Source of the DNA: Dyadobacter jiangsuensis
Lineage (GTDB): Bacteria; Bacteroidota; Bacteroidia; Cytophagales; Spirosomataceae
Assembly (NCBI RefSeq): GCF_003014695.1
Contig: NZ_PYAS01000002.1
Coordinates: forward strand, 619,230-683,229
DNA length: 64,000 nt
Reading direction: 5' to 3'
Shown here piece by piece: positions 43,566-52,800 of this stretch. Numbering within the stretch: the stretch's first letter is position 1; each line of letters begins with the position of its first letter. The notes beneath the pieces are model-generated. The model had not been told where the DNA came from. It did no database searches and saw nothing but the letters and a program-made list of their open reading frames with translations. A program made the position numbers and the translations under genes.

Positions 43566-44156
43566 ATGATCACAAGTTTTGACCAACTGGACCTTACCAA
43601 GCAGTATACTTACGCTGATTACCTGAAATGGCAGTTCAAGGAGCGTTTGGAGCTGATTAAGGGACATATTTATGAAATGTCTCCGGCTCCGTCAAGCCAG
43701 CATCAAACTGCTGTCATGAATATAAGTGGTATGATTTGGACACAGTTGAAAGACACCCGCTGCCGGGTCTTTCCGGCACCATTCGATGTAAGGTTACCTA
43801 TCACGGATAAGAAGAGTAATCAGGAAATTACAACGGTCTTACAGCCAGATATCTGTGTGATATGTGACTTGGGAAAAATAGATGACCGAGGCTGTTTGGG
43901 TGCGCCAGACCTTGTGATTGAGGTGCTTTCGCCCGGAAATACATCAAGCGAAATGAGCCAGAAATTCACTATCTACGAAGAGAGTGGCGTCCGGGAATAT
44001 TGGATCGTGTACCCGGAGTATGGTCATGTGAATATCTTTTTGTTGAACGAACTTGGCAAGTTCGTGGGACAGCATCCCAAAATAAACGGAGAGATATTAC
44101 AGTCAGCAGTCTTCCCCGGTCTTTCCATTGATCTTTCCGAGGTTTTTGTATATTAA
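43566..44156 (+). CDS. Uma2/DUF820-family PD-(D/E)XK nuclease-like protein
   Basis: A 196-residue soluble protein. The order LKWQFKERLELIKGHIYEMS, SSQHQTAVMNISGMIW, DVRLPI, QPDICVICD, LGAPDLVIEVLSPGNTSSEM and YEESGVREYWIVYPE is characteristic of Uma2 (DUF820), a restriction-endonuclease-like fold common in Bacteroidota and cyanobacteria. The presumed metal site comprises Asp in QPDI, Glu in VIEVLSP and the following residues. Family members are often present in many copies and their role is unsettled. It stands alone, with a perfect palindromic terminator directly after its stop codon. Confidence 0.88.
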   Translation: MITSFDQLDLTKQYTYADYLKWQFKERLELIKGHIYEMSPAPSSQHQTAVMNISGMIWTQLKDTRCRVFPAPFDVRLPITDKKSNQEITTVLQPDICVICDLGKIDDRGCLGAPDLVIEVLSPGNTSSEMSQKFTIYEESGVREYWIVYPEYGHVNIFLLNELGKFVGQHPKINGEILQSAVFPGLSIDLSEVFVY

Positions 44157-44196
44157 AATAGTAAAGCCCCGGAACGTTCCGGGGCTTTACTATTTT
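44155..44196. terminator. Perfect palindromic bidirectional terminator
   Basis: The 42 bases are a perfect palindrome centred between 44175 and 44176, with core AAAGCCCCGGAAC and its complement and A-run/T-run at the two ends. It overlaps the stop codon of the Uma2-like gene and faces mqo, so it can stop transcripts from both sides. Confidence 0.92.
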
Positions 44197-44209
44197 AATA
44201 CTAACGAAA

Positions 44210-45736
44210 TCAGGCAGTCACTTCTTCTTCCAAATGAGAGGCACTCAGATGTAGTACCTCTGTAGTCCAGGCGCGGGTTTTGGCGGCCAGATCTTTTTCT
44301 TTGGAAAGAGATTTGCCGAATGAAGGGATGATCTTCTTGAATTCGCGCTGCCATTCCGGGGATTTGGCTTCGGCGAAACATTTGTGAATCAATTCCAGCA
44401 TGATCGATACGGCAGTAGAAGCTCCCGGGGACGCACCCAGCAATGCTGCCAGTGAACCGTCCGCGGCGGTAACCATTTCGGTACCAAATTCGAGCACACC
44501 GCCTGCTTTTTTATCTTTTTTGATCACCTGAACACGCTGTCCGGCGGTTTCGAGGTCCCAATCTTCGAGTTTCGCTTCCGGGAAATAGTCTTTCAATGCT
44601 TCCAGTCGGTCTTGTGGTGATTGCCGAACCTGATCGATCAGATATTTGGTCAGTGGAATGTTGTGCAATCCCGCGGCCAGCATGGGTTTGATATTGTTCA
44701 GCTTAATGGAAAGCGGGAGATCCAAATAGGAGCCGTTTTTCAGAAACTTGGTTGAAAAACCGGCATATGGTCCGAAAAGCAATGCTTTCTTACCGTCGAT
44801 AATACGGGTATCGAGGTGGGGAACCGACATCGGCGGTGAGCCCACAGACGCTTTGCCATACACCTTCGCCTGGTGTTTTTCAATAATTTCGGGCTTGTTG
44901 CACACCAGCCATTGTCCGCTTACAGGGAAACCACCGAATCCCTTGCCTTCGGGGATACTCGATTTTTCGAGCAATGGTAAAGAGCCGCCGCCTGCACCGA
45001 TGAACACGAACTTAGTGTTGATCTTGCTTCCTTTTTTCGAAGCCCGATCCTTGACCTCGATAAGCCATGAGTTATCCTTCTTGCGTGAAATGTCGTCTAC
45101 CTCGTAGTTAAGGAAAAGATTTACACCGTCCTGCTTTTCCAGGTAGCTGAACATCGCTTTCGTTAATGCGCCGAAGTTAACGTCGGTACCGAGCTCCATG
45201 CGGGTTGCAGCTACCTTTTCATCCGCATCTCTGCCGTTCATGACCAAAGGTATCCAGCTCTCGATCGTTTCCTTGTCCTCGGTGTATTCCATTCCGTGGA
45301 ACAAATGGTGGCTGGTCAAGGCCTTGTAGCGTTTGCGGAGATACTCCACGTTTTCCTCGCCCCATACAAAGCTCAGGTGAGGAATATTGTGGATAAATTC
45401 GTCAGGTGAATCAATCACACCGTTTTCAACCAGGTAGGCCCAAAACTCTTTCGATACCTCGAATGATTCGGCGATTTTGACAGCCTTTTTGGTTTCAATG
45501 GAACCGTCGGCCAGCTGTGGCGTGTAGTTCAACTCGCAGAAAGCGGAATGGCCGGTACCGGCATTATTCCACGGATCTGAGCTCTCCGCCGTTACGCGGT
45601 CAAGACGTTCGAAAACGGAGATGGTAATGGATGGATTAAGCTTTTTCAGTAGAACCCCGAGCGTAGCGCTCATAATGCCTGCCCCAATCAAAACCACGTC
45701 AGGTGAGCTCGTTTTTGAAGACTTTTTGGTATTCAT
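44210..45736 (-). CDS. mqo: Malate:quinone oxidoreductase
   Basis: A 508-residue FAD enzyme of the inner membrane surface that oxidises malate to oxaloacetate and reduces quinone, replacing or supporting NAD-malate dehydrogenase in the TCA cycle. The FAD-binding motif VVLIGAGIMSATLGVLLKKL is near residue 15. ESSDPWNNAGTGHSAFCELN, GADVNFGALT-like ELGTDVNFGALTKAM, GAGGGSLPLLEKSSIPEG, GGFPVSGQWLVC and LGASPGASTAVSIMLELI are classic Mqo segments. The ATG at 45736 is used; the in-frame extension to 45790 encodes a short hydrophobic leader unlike Mqo. A small inverted repeat sits in the upstream region. Confidence 0.96.
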   Translation of the reverse strand: MNTKKSSKTSSPDVVLIGAGIMSATLGVLLKKLNPSITISVFERLDRVTAESSDPWNNAGTGHSAFCELNYTPQLADGSIETKKAVKIAESFEVSKEFWAYLVENGVIDSPDEFIHNIPHLSFVWGEENVEYLRKRYKALTSHHLFHGMEYTEDKETIESWIPLVMNGRDADEKVAATRMELGTDVNFGALTKAMFSYLEKQDGVNLFLNYEVDDISRKKDNSWLIEVKDRASKKGSKINTKFVFIGAGGGSLPLLEKSSIPEGKGFGGFPVSGQWLVCNKPEIIEKHQAKVYGKASVGSPPMSVPHLDTRIIDGKKALLFGPYAGFSTKFLKNGSYLDLPLSIKLNNIKPMLAAGLHNIPLTKYLIDQVRQSPQDRLEALKDYFPEAKLEDWDLETAGQRVQVIKKDKKAGGVLEFGTEMVTAADGSLAALLGASPGASTAVSIMLELIHKCFAEAKSPEWQREFKKIIPSFGKSLSKEKDLAAKTRAWTTEVLHLSASHLEEEVTA

Positions 45737-45790
45737 CACGAAAAAAAGAAATATGGTAAGAAGGCCTAAGCCCGGAAAAGTACAAATCAC

Positions 45791-45814
45791 TGTTAGGTAA
45801 CAATCGTCCTAACA
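45791..45814. promoter_or_regulatory. Inverted repeat upstream of mqo, possible operator
   Basis: TGTTAGG (45791-45797) and CCTAACA (45808-45814) form a perfect 7-bp dyad with a 10-bp spacer, about 55-80 bp before the mqo start. A dimeric repressor or activator site is possible. Nothing further supports it. Confidence 0.3.
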
Positions 45815-45926
45815 ATATTTGTTTCGAAAATAGTATAATTTCAAAAATAAAAGTTATGACGGGCAGTAAGTTCTTGGCAGGGGGCAATTAAAACTTTCTT
45901 TGTTGCAAAACTCAGGTTGGGGAAAA

Positions 45927-45957
45927 CAAAAAGCTGCCTGGTGAAGGCAGCTTTTTG
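45927..45957 (-). terminator. Intrinsic terminator of the collagen-like lipoprotein gene
   Basis: A 13-bp perfect stem (CAAAAAGCTGCCT with its complement at 45945-45957) and a 5-nt loop. Reading on the minus strand it begins 23 bp after the stop codon at 45980 and ends in a T-run. Confidence 0.85.
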
Positions 45958-45979
45958 TGCTGTCGGCGGCAGAGCTTTG

Positions 45980-46573
45980 TTAGTCTGCTTTGATCGCGTC
46001 AGATTCGTTAAGGTTCAGGGCTTTGACAACTGCATCGTAATTCTTCCAATCGATTGCTGCACTGCGTCTGAATTTTTCTGTCGGAACGAGGATTACCCTT
46101 ACAGATTCAAGGTCTCTCGTAGGTGCTGTAGGTGAGCCGCCTGTCCAGCTAACCGGCTTGATTTGAACGAAGAAGGTCCGTCCATTGCGAAGAGCGTAGC
46201 GGAAGTGGAACGTGGTAGTATCTGTTGCCGTAAAGCCCACCGGACCTGGAATAGACCACCAATAGTTCTGGCTTTTGATGTACACGAACACCCCTGCGTT
46301 TGTAAGCATCGTTGTGTCGGCAGGCGTTAAGTTGCTGATACCGAATGCGTAACCTCCGTCTGCGTCTGTTTTCAGTGCACCGGTTGTAATGATTCTCGCA
46401 CCGAGCGCGTCCTTACCTGCTACGCCCGTATCACCTTTCGGGCCTTGAGGTCCTGCGGGCCCAGTGGCCCCATCTTTACCTGCTGGTCCTACATCGCCTT
46501 TATCGCCGTCACAGTTTACGAGTGTCACGCCGATTAAGACAACCGAAGCAAAGAAAATTAGTCGTTTCAACAT
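45980..46573 (-). CDS. Lipoprotein with short collagen-like Gly-X-Y segment
   Basis: A 197-residue lipoprotein with lipobox LVNC near residue 21. It is followed immediately by about ten Gly-X-Y triplets (GDKGDVGPAGKDGATGPAG, PQGPKGDTGVAGKD), which should form a short triple-helical stalk, so the protein is probably a trimer on the cell surface. The remaining 140 residues are a beta-rich globular head (VFVYIKSQNYWWSIPGPVGF, TFHFRYALRNGRTFFVQIKP). Bacteroidota lipoproteins of this layout are common and lack a known role. A good -7 box (TATATTTG) lies 45 bp upstream and a strong terminator downstream, so it is transcribed alone. Confidence 0.83.
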   Translation of the reverse strand: MLKRLIFFASVVLIGVTLVNCDGDKGDVGPAGKDGATGPAGPQGPKGDTGVAGKDALGARIITTGALKTDADGGYAFGISNLTPADTTMLTNAGVFVYIKSQNYWWSIPGPVGFTATDTTTFHFRYALRNGRTFFVQIKPVSWTGGSPTAPTRDLESVRVILVPTEKFRRSAAIDWKNYDAVVKALNLNESDAIKAD

Positions 46574-46617
46574 ACTGATCGTTGGTTTGGTTAGAATATT
46601 AGAGTACTTGTTGCGGA

Positions 46618-46625
46618 CAAATATA
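46618..46625 (-). promoter_or_regulatory. -7 promoter box for the collagen-like lipoprotein gene
   Basis: The minus strand reads TATATTTG, an exact TAnnTTTG match, 45 bp upstream of the start codon. A -33 TTTG is not obvious. Confidence 0.45.
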
Positions 46626-46726
46626 AGGATGAAATTATTTGTCGGTTGAAAAAATCATGCCTGCGGTAACATCATTCCGCTTTTGTCGAAATGATTCATT
46701 CTTTAAATGTGCGGGTTTGCAGTTCA

Positions 46727-46756
46727 TTGTTCTGTTTTGAAATTATTGTATTTTTG
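46727..46756 (+). promoter_or_regulatory. Promoter candidate for the first C25 peptidase gene
   Basis: TTG (46727-46729) is followed after 19 bp by TATTTTTG (46749-46756), an exact -7 match. The leader would be about 100 nt. Confidence 0.45.
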
Positions 46757-46860
46757 TTTAGTTATAATACTGTTTCAATTCTCACGTTGCAATCATTAAA
46801 GAGTTTATCGTTTATTATATACACTAACGGTGTAATGTATGCACTATTAAATTTGAACTT

Positions 46861-49815
46861 ATGAGGTTAAAAAATTTTACTTCTCTTTTTGGTGTGCTTT
46901 TACTGGTTTTTGGTCTTGGCATATCCAATGTATTTTCCCAAAAATGGAGCGGAGTTAATGGGAATGAATGGCTTGCGGGCAAATACGGACAACAGTGGGT
47001 GCGCATAGGCGTGTCCGCGAAGGGTATTCATCGCATTGCCATTTCCTCACTACCCGCGGCGTTTCAGTCGGCCGATAAAGCAAAGCTACAACTGTGGCAT
47101 CGCGGAAATCAGGTAAGCATTCTGAAAGCAGATAATACGGAAATACTTTTTTACGGGGTCCCTAATGACGGGGCGTCCGATGAATTGTTGTATCGGTTGC
47201 CGACTTCACGTAAGAACCCATATTTCAGTACCTATTCCAATGTAAGTGCCTATTTTTTAACTATCGGTGCCGATAATGGTTTACGTGCTGAAGTGGAAAA
47301 CACCGCCGTGGATAACGGAGTACCTGCGTCTGAATTTCACAATCAGGTTGAACTGAAGACTTTCCAGACTGAGTACACTCACTTCACTTTCTATTCGACG
47401 CGTCCGGCTACCTTAAACAGCTTTTTTGAAGATGGGAAAACAGGAACTGGAACACGCCTTCCGGTTGGTGCTCAGGCTACAAGCCCGGTCTATACGGCTA
47501 ACCCGGTGTCAAATGCGCAACCAGCTACGCCTGCCTCCAATTTCAATTTTGCAGCCAAGAATGTCCACGGAGGCTTTATTCCAAAGGTTAAAATATTGCT
47601 GAGCGGCCGGGCAGGAAGTGCCCAGGTGCAGATCAAGGCGGGTAAAAATTCATCGGCGCTTAGACAAGTCACTACCGCCAATACATTTGACTTCGGTCCG
47701 TTGGAAGTGAATTTTGACCTCGATCCTGCCCAAGATTATGATGCAAATGGGGGTACCCTCGGATTCCAAAGCGTTATTCCTTCGTCCTGGTTTTCGGTAA
47801 GCTATTTCACCGTTTCGTATAACCAGACAGTCGATGCACAGGGATTAAACTCCTATGAGTTCAATTTCCCATCTGCCGCTAACGGGACAAAATCGAGAAT
47901 TCCGATTGCGAACCCACCGGCCAATGCACTATTCTATGACATTTCAAGTGTTGACGCTCCGCGTATTATCCAGGGGGCTGCTGCGAACCTGATGGTGAGC
48001 CGCAACGGTAATGCTTTGAAATTGCTGACGACGAACGATAGCCAGAACATCAATGTTCAGGCTGGGAACATATCGACTGTGACATTTCAGGATATTAATC
48101 CAACGTCCTATAATTACCTGATCTTAACGGCTGATAATCTTGTTGGTTCGGCACAGGCTTTTGCTACTTATCGTCAAAACGACTCTCCTGGTGTCAAGTA
48201 TTCCCCATTTGTTATCAAGGTCAAAGACCTTTACAACCAGTTTAATTACGGGGAGCCAAGTCCTGTCGCCATCAGACGCTTTGTGGATTATATGATTTCG
48301 GATGGCAACAAGGAAAAGTATCTGTTGCTGATCGGGAAATCAATTACCCGTCCTGACAAAATTGTGAAAGAATTGCCGGACGAAGTTCCAACGATAGGTT
48401 TTCCTGGCTCTGATCTTCTGCTCGTAGATGGTCTCCGCGGAACTCCGGATGACGTTCCTGCGATTCCGGTAGGTCGTATTTCGGGCCTAACCGACGCCGA
48501 GGTAAATGGCTATCTTCAGAAAATAAAAGATTATGAAGCGCAAAAAGACATTGCATGGAGAAAAAATGTGATGCATGTAAGCGGGGGTAAAGATGCAGGA
48601 GAGATCAATCAATTCGCGAGTTATCTTTCGACTATCGGTAGCACCATTAATACTTCACCTTTTAATGGATCTGTAACCCAGAAAATCAAGACACAAGCTG
48701 CGGATGTCATTGAAGAGGTGAATATTGGCACTGAATTGAATGGAGCGGGCCTCGGTATGATCAGCTATTTTGGTCATGGTTCAACTTTTCGGACTGACCT
48801 TAACCCCGGTTATGTGACGGATGCTGCGAAAAACTATAATAACACGACAAAGTTCCCCGTGCTCTTTTACAATGGCTGCGGCGTGAATAATATTTTCAGT
48901 AACCTTTTTGGTGCGGCACCCAATGCGAGTACTTCACGGCCACTTTCATTGGACTGGCTCATCGCACCGGGCAAAGGAGCAATCGTTGTTTTTGGAAACA
49001 CCTGGGATGCTTATGCAAGCACTTCGAACGACTATCTGGATCGGCTATATCCGCTGATTTTCTCGAAATCGGATAAAGATCGTGGGACGATCGGAAAGAT
49101 TCTGCAGGAAGTTGCACTTCAAACTAAACTCGCTAAGGGCTATACGTATAATCCTGGCCAAAATAGTCGTGTAGCGGCGTTCTACGATGCAGATCGTGCG
49201 AATATTCACCAGGTGCTTTTGCAAGGCGACCCGGCTCTTAAAATTCTGATTAATGAAGCTCCGCTGCCGGTTAATCTGATCTCTTTCAACGCGAAAGTTG
49301 CGGGAACCAAGGTCGAGGTTACGTGGAAGACTGCTTCCGAAAGGAATAACAGCCACTTTATCATCGAAAGAAGCTATAATGCCCGCAATTTTGAGGAAAT
49401 CGGCAGAGTTGAAGGTAAAGGTGATTCTAATTCGGAAGTTACCTACTCGTTTATGGACTCTAAACCTTTGGCAGGTACGAGCTACTATCGTTTGAAGCAG
49501 GTTGATTTTGATTCGGTGGTAGAGGGCTCTGTTCAAAAAGGAGAAGAGACGTTGTCAAGAATCGTTTCGGTGGAGTTCGACAGAACTTCGGCAATGTCGG
49601 TTTCTCCGAATCCTTCGACAGAATATTTTGAAATCAAGCTCGATGTTCCCACCAAAATCAGTAAGTGGAGACTGGTGGATATCAACGGTCGTGTGGTGAA
49701 AGACAATGGGACTGGCATCCGGGTGAATCTTTCAAACCTTTCTCCGGGTGAATATCTCGTCGAGGTTGTTACTGCCAATGGCGATAAATACATCAAGAAA
49801 GTAATCAAATTGTAA
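46861..49815 (+). CDS. T9SS-exported C25 (gingipain-like) cysteine peptidase
   Basis: A 984-residue secreted protein with a signal peptide to about residue 26 (GISNVFSQ). The N-terminal 350 residues are beta-rich and PorU-like (WVRIGVSAKGIHRIAISSLP, LQLWHRGNQV, EILFYGVPNDG). The C25 caspase-like domain spans about 440-790. The His in ISYFGHGST is residue 639 and the Cys in FYNGCGVNN is residue 673; gingipain R has the same pair 33 apart. The end has a linker domain (LPVNLISFNAKVAGTKVEVT, YYRLKQVDFDSVVE) and a sorting domain (SVSPNPSTEYFEIKL, SPGEYLVEVVTANGDKYIKK). Because it carries its own CTD it is cargo rather than PorU, the T9SS sortase, though PorU itself also has a CTD. Substrates unknown. 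It has a close tandem copy. Confidence 0.87.
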   Translation: MRLKNFTSLFGVLLLVFGLGISNVFSQKWSGVNGNEWLAGKYGQQWVRIGVSAKGIHRIAISSLPAAFQSADKAKLQLWHRGNQVSILKADNTEILFYGVPNDGASDELLYRLPTSRKNPYFSTYSNVSAYFLTIGADNGLRAEVENTAVDNGVPASEFHNQVELKTFQTEYTHFTFYSTRPATLNSFFEDGKTGTGTRLPVGAQATSPVYTANPVSNAQPATPASNFNFAAKNVHGGFIPKVKILLSGRAGSAQVQIKAGKNSSALRQVTTANTFDFGPLEVNFDLDPAQDYDANGGTLGFQSVIPSSWFSVSYFTVSYNQTVDAQGLNSYEFNFPSAANGTKSRIPIANPPANALFYDISSVDAPRIIQGAAANLMVSRNGNALKLLTTNDSQNINVQAGNISTVTFQDINPTSYNYLILTADNLVGSAQAFATYRQNDSPGVKYSPFVIKVKDLYNQFNYGEPSPVAIRRFVDYMISDGNKEKYLLLIGKSITRPDKIVKELPDEVPTIGFPGSDLLLVDGLRGTPDDVPAIPVGRISGLTDAEVNGYLQKIKDYEAQKDIAWRKNVMHVSGGKDAGEINQFASYLSTIGSTINTSPFNGSVTQKIKTQAADVIEEVNIGTELNGAGLGMISYFGHGSTFRTDLNPGYVTDAAKNYNNTTKFPVLFYNGCGVNNIFSNLFGAAPNASTSRPLSLDWLIAPGKGAIVVFGNTWDAYASTSNDYLDRLYPLIFSKSDKDRGTIGKILQEVALQTKLAKGYTYNPGQNSRVAAFYDADRANIHQVLLQGDPALKILINEAPLPVNLISFNAKVAGTKVEVTWKTASERNNSHFIIERSYNARNFEEIGRVEGKGDSNSEVTYSFMDSKPLAGTSYYRLKQVDFDSVVEGSVQKGEETLSRIVSVEFDRTSAMSVSPNPSTEYFEIKLDVPTKISKWRLVDINGRVVKDNGTGIRVNLSNLSPGEYLVEVVTANGDKYIKKVIKL

Positions 49816-49820
49816 TATTT

Positions 49821-49856
49821 GGGGGCATGGGTTGAATACTCATGCCCTATTTTTTT
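49821..49856 (+). terminator. Intrinsic terminator between the two C25 genes
   Basis: GGGCATG (49823-49829) pairs with CATGCCC (49841-49847) and is followed by TATTTTTTT. It lies in the 50-bp gap between the two peptidase genes, leaving little room for a second promoter, so the second gene may depend on read-through. Confidence 0.75.
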
Positions 49857-49865
49857 ATCTGAGCT

Positions 49866-52800
49866 ATGTCACTGAGAGTTTTACGGTATTTGCAACTTGT
49901 TGTGTTGCTTGTGATAGGATTGTGTAGTGAAGCCTTTGCTCAATGGGGAGCGCCATACACTAATTCTTGGATCACGTACGACCAGCCTTACGTTAAGTTG
50001 AAAGTGTCCCAGAAGGGAATCTACAAGGTGCCGTTTTCGGCGTTGCCAGCGGGTTTTCCGGTGAACCAGCCTGAGAAGCTTCAACTTTGGCATCGGGGCA
50101 CTCAAGTTGCGATTCTCAGCGTAGCAAACAATGAAATTCTGTTTTACGGGGTCCCAAACGATGGTGCCATCGATTCCCTTTTGTATCGGCCGATGAGTAG
50201 CCGGATGAATCCGTACACGAGCCTTTATTCCGATGAAAGTTCGTATTTCCTTACCGTAGGAAAGGTCAATGGGTTGCGTGCTGAAACAGTCGGGGCAGCG
50301 TCAGGAAGTGGTTCGGCGATTGAGTCGCATGTGCGGACGGAGGTAAAGGCTTTTGCCAACGAATACTCCCTTAGTACTCTCAGTGCCATCAGAGCTAATT
50401 TTTTTAACAGTTTTTTCGAAAATGGCGCAAGTAAAACCGGTGTTACTGTGTTGCCCGGGAAATCTGTCACCTACAACTTTCAATTGACGAAACGTGTGCC
50501 GGGAACAAAACCGCAGGTAAAAATGATGGTGCATGGTCGCAGCAACAACTCGCGATCGATAGAAGTGTATGCGGGGAAAACGGAAAGTACCGTTCGGAAA
50601 GTTGGAGCCATTCCCAATGCGAACTTTGTAGCTTCAATATATTCATTTGAACTGGAAGAGGCTGATCTTGCGGCAGACGGTAACGGAGTACTTTTGTTAA
50701 AATCTGTGGCATCAGACTCACGTGATAGATTTTCTCTGGCCTACTATACTATCACTTACAATCAAGCAACAAGCATTGGCACTGAAAAGAGCCTTGAATT
50801 TAATTTTCCGAAAACGTCGGATGCAAGTACACACGCCAAAATTGCCGGGACTTCGGCCACCAGCAAGCTTTACGACATTTCTAATCCGGATATTCCAAGA
50901 ATCATTCCTGGTACGGGAGCGGATTTCACAGCGCCCCGTATTAAAGATAAGGCACTTAAATTGCTCCTTACGAACGAAGCGCTGGCGATTGCTGCTGCTA
51001 AGATCAGTTCAGTCACGCTCTCTAAGCCGGATGCTAAGAAATATAATTACCTGATCATTACGAACCAGACCCTGGAAGAAGGCGCAAAAACGTATGCGAC
51101 CTATCGTGCCTCGGCGGAGGGTGGGACATTTGTTCCTCTGGTTATTAAGATCACTGACATCTATGATCAATTCAACTACGGGGAACCGAGTCCTGTCGCG
51201 ATACGGCGCTTTGTAGATTATATGCTTTCGGATGGTAACCGTGAAAAGTACCTGTTCCTGCTAGGCAAATCGATCACGTTCAATGAAAGAATGGTGCGTG
51301 AGCTTCCCGATGAAGTTCCAACAATCGGATTTCCCGGATCTGACATATTATTGGTGGAGGGGCTTGCAGGAGCTCCGAAGGAAGTGCCTGCCATTCCGGT
51401 CGGAAGACTTTCTGCGTTAACGAATCAGCACGTGTACGACTACCTGGCCAAGGTAAAGGAGTACGAACATAGCAATGTCCAGGATGTAAGCTGGAAGAAG
51501 AATATTCTCCATTTGAATGGGGGTAAATCGTCGTCAGAAATTACTCAGCTGAAGAATATCCTCGCGGGTCTGGCGCCACAGGCTGAGCAAGGATACATCG
51601 GAGCAAAAGTTAAGCCTTTCGTAAAGCAACAAGGAATAAGTGAAGTAGAGTCCGTTAATATTACACCGGAAATTAATGCAGGAGTGGGGCTTTTGACCTA
51701 CTTCGGACATGGTTCCACTACTGTCACGGACCTGGACATTGGTTACATCACGGACGCGGCACGGGCTTATAACAACCAAGGTAAATACCCGTTGCTGTAT
51801 TTCAATGGTTGTGGGGTGGGGAACGTGTTTAGTGCGCGTTTTAACATGAGCCCGTCATCTTCGGACAGGATAGCATTGTCGCTAGATTGGATATTGGCTC
51901 CAAAGAGAGGGACGGTAGCCCTGATCGCAAATACATTTGATACATACGTCTCTTCAACCAGTAACTATCTCGATAAGCTCTACACGACACTGTTTCTTGA
52001 TGCAAACACTTCAAAACAGTCTATTGGAAAAATTCAGCAGGAAGTCGCAAAACGCATTTTTGCAGAAGGCTACAATGGATATGATGTTGCTAATGTTCAC
52101 CAAGCATTGTTGCAAGGAGATCCGGCATTAAAAATGATCTACGTCGCTTCACCTGACTACTCAGTTGACCCCGACGAAAGTATCCTGATCTATTCCGAAT
52201 CTTCTGATAAGACCATAGAAAAATCTGCGACGTTGACGGCCGCCATCGCGATCAAGAACCAGGGTAAATACAACGTTGGCGAGAAACTACCAGTGGAGCT
52301 CACTTATGGCTTTCAGGACGGTACCACTGAGGTGAAGAGCCAGATTGTATCCGCGATGCCTTATGCTGATACAATTAAGATTACGTTCCCGAGTAAGGGA
52401 GCGTTGAAATTTGTACAGGTGAGGTTGGATAGGGCGAATGTGATTCAGGAATTAAACGAATCCAATAACATAGCCGAACTCGTTGTCGATTGGGAAGTAG
52501 CGAAAACGCAGCATATTTACCCCGCGGAGAGAGTGAAGGATATTATTGCGCCGGTACTGAATGTAACCTTCAATGAGCGGGTTATAGAAGATGGTGAAGA
52601 TGTGGGCGCTAAGCCGACGATCAAGTTTATTCTGACCGATGACCGTCTGATGACGGCAGACACGAATCTCATGGATATCTTCATTAAACCGTGCCTCGAC
52701 AATACTTGCGATTTTCGGAAATTGGCTTACAAGAATCTGACAGTTACAAAATTGGGAGATCGTGTGGTTCAGGTAGAATATCGCACAGACTTTTCAACAG

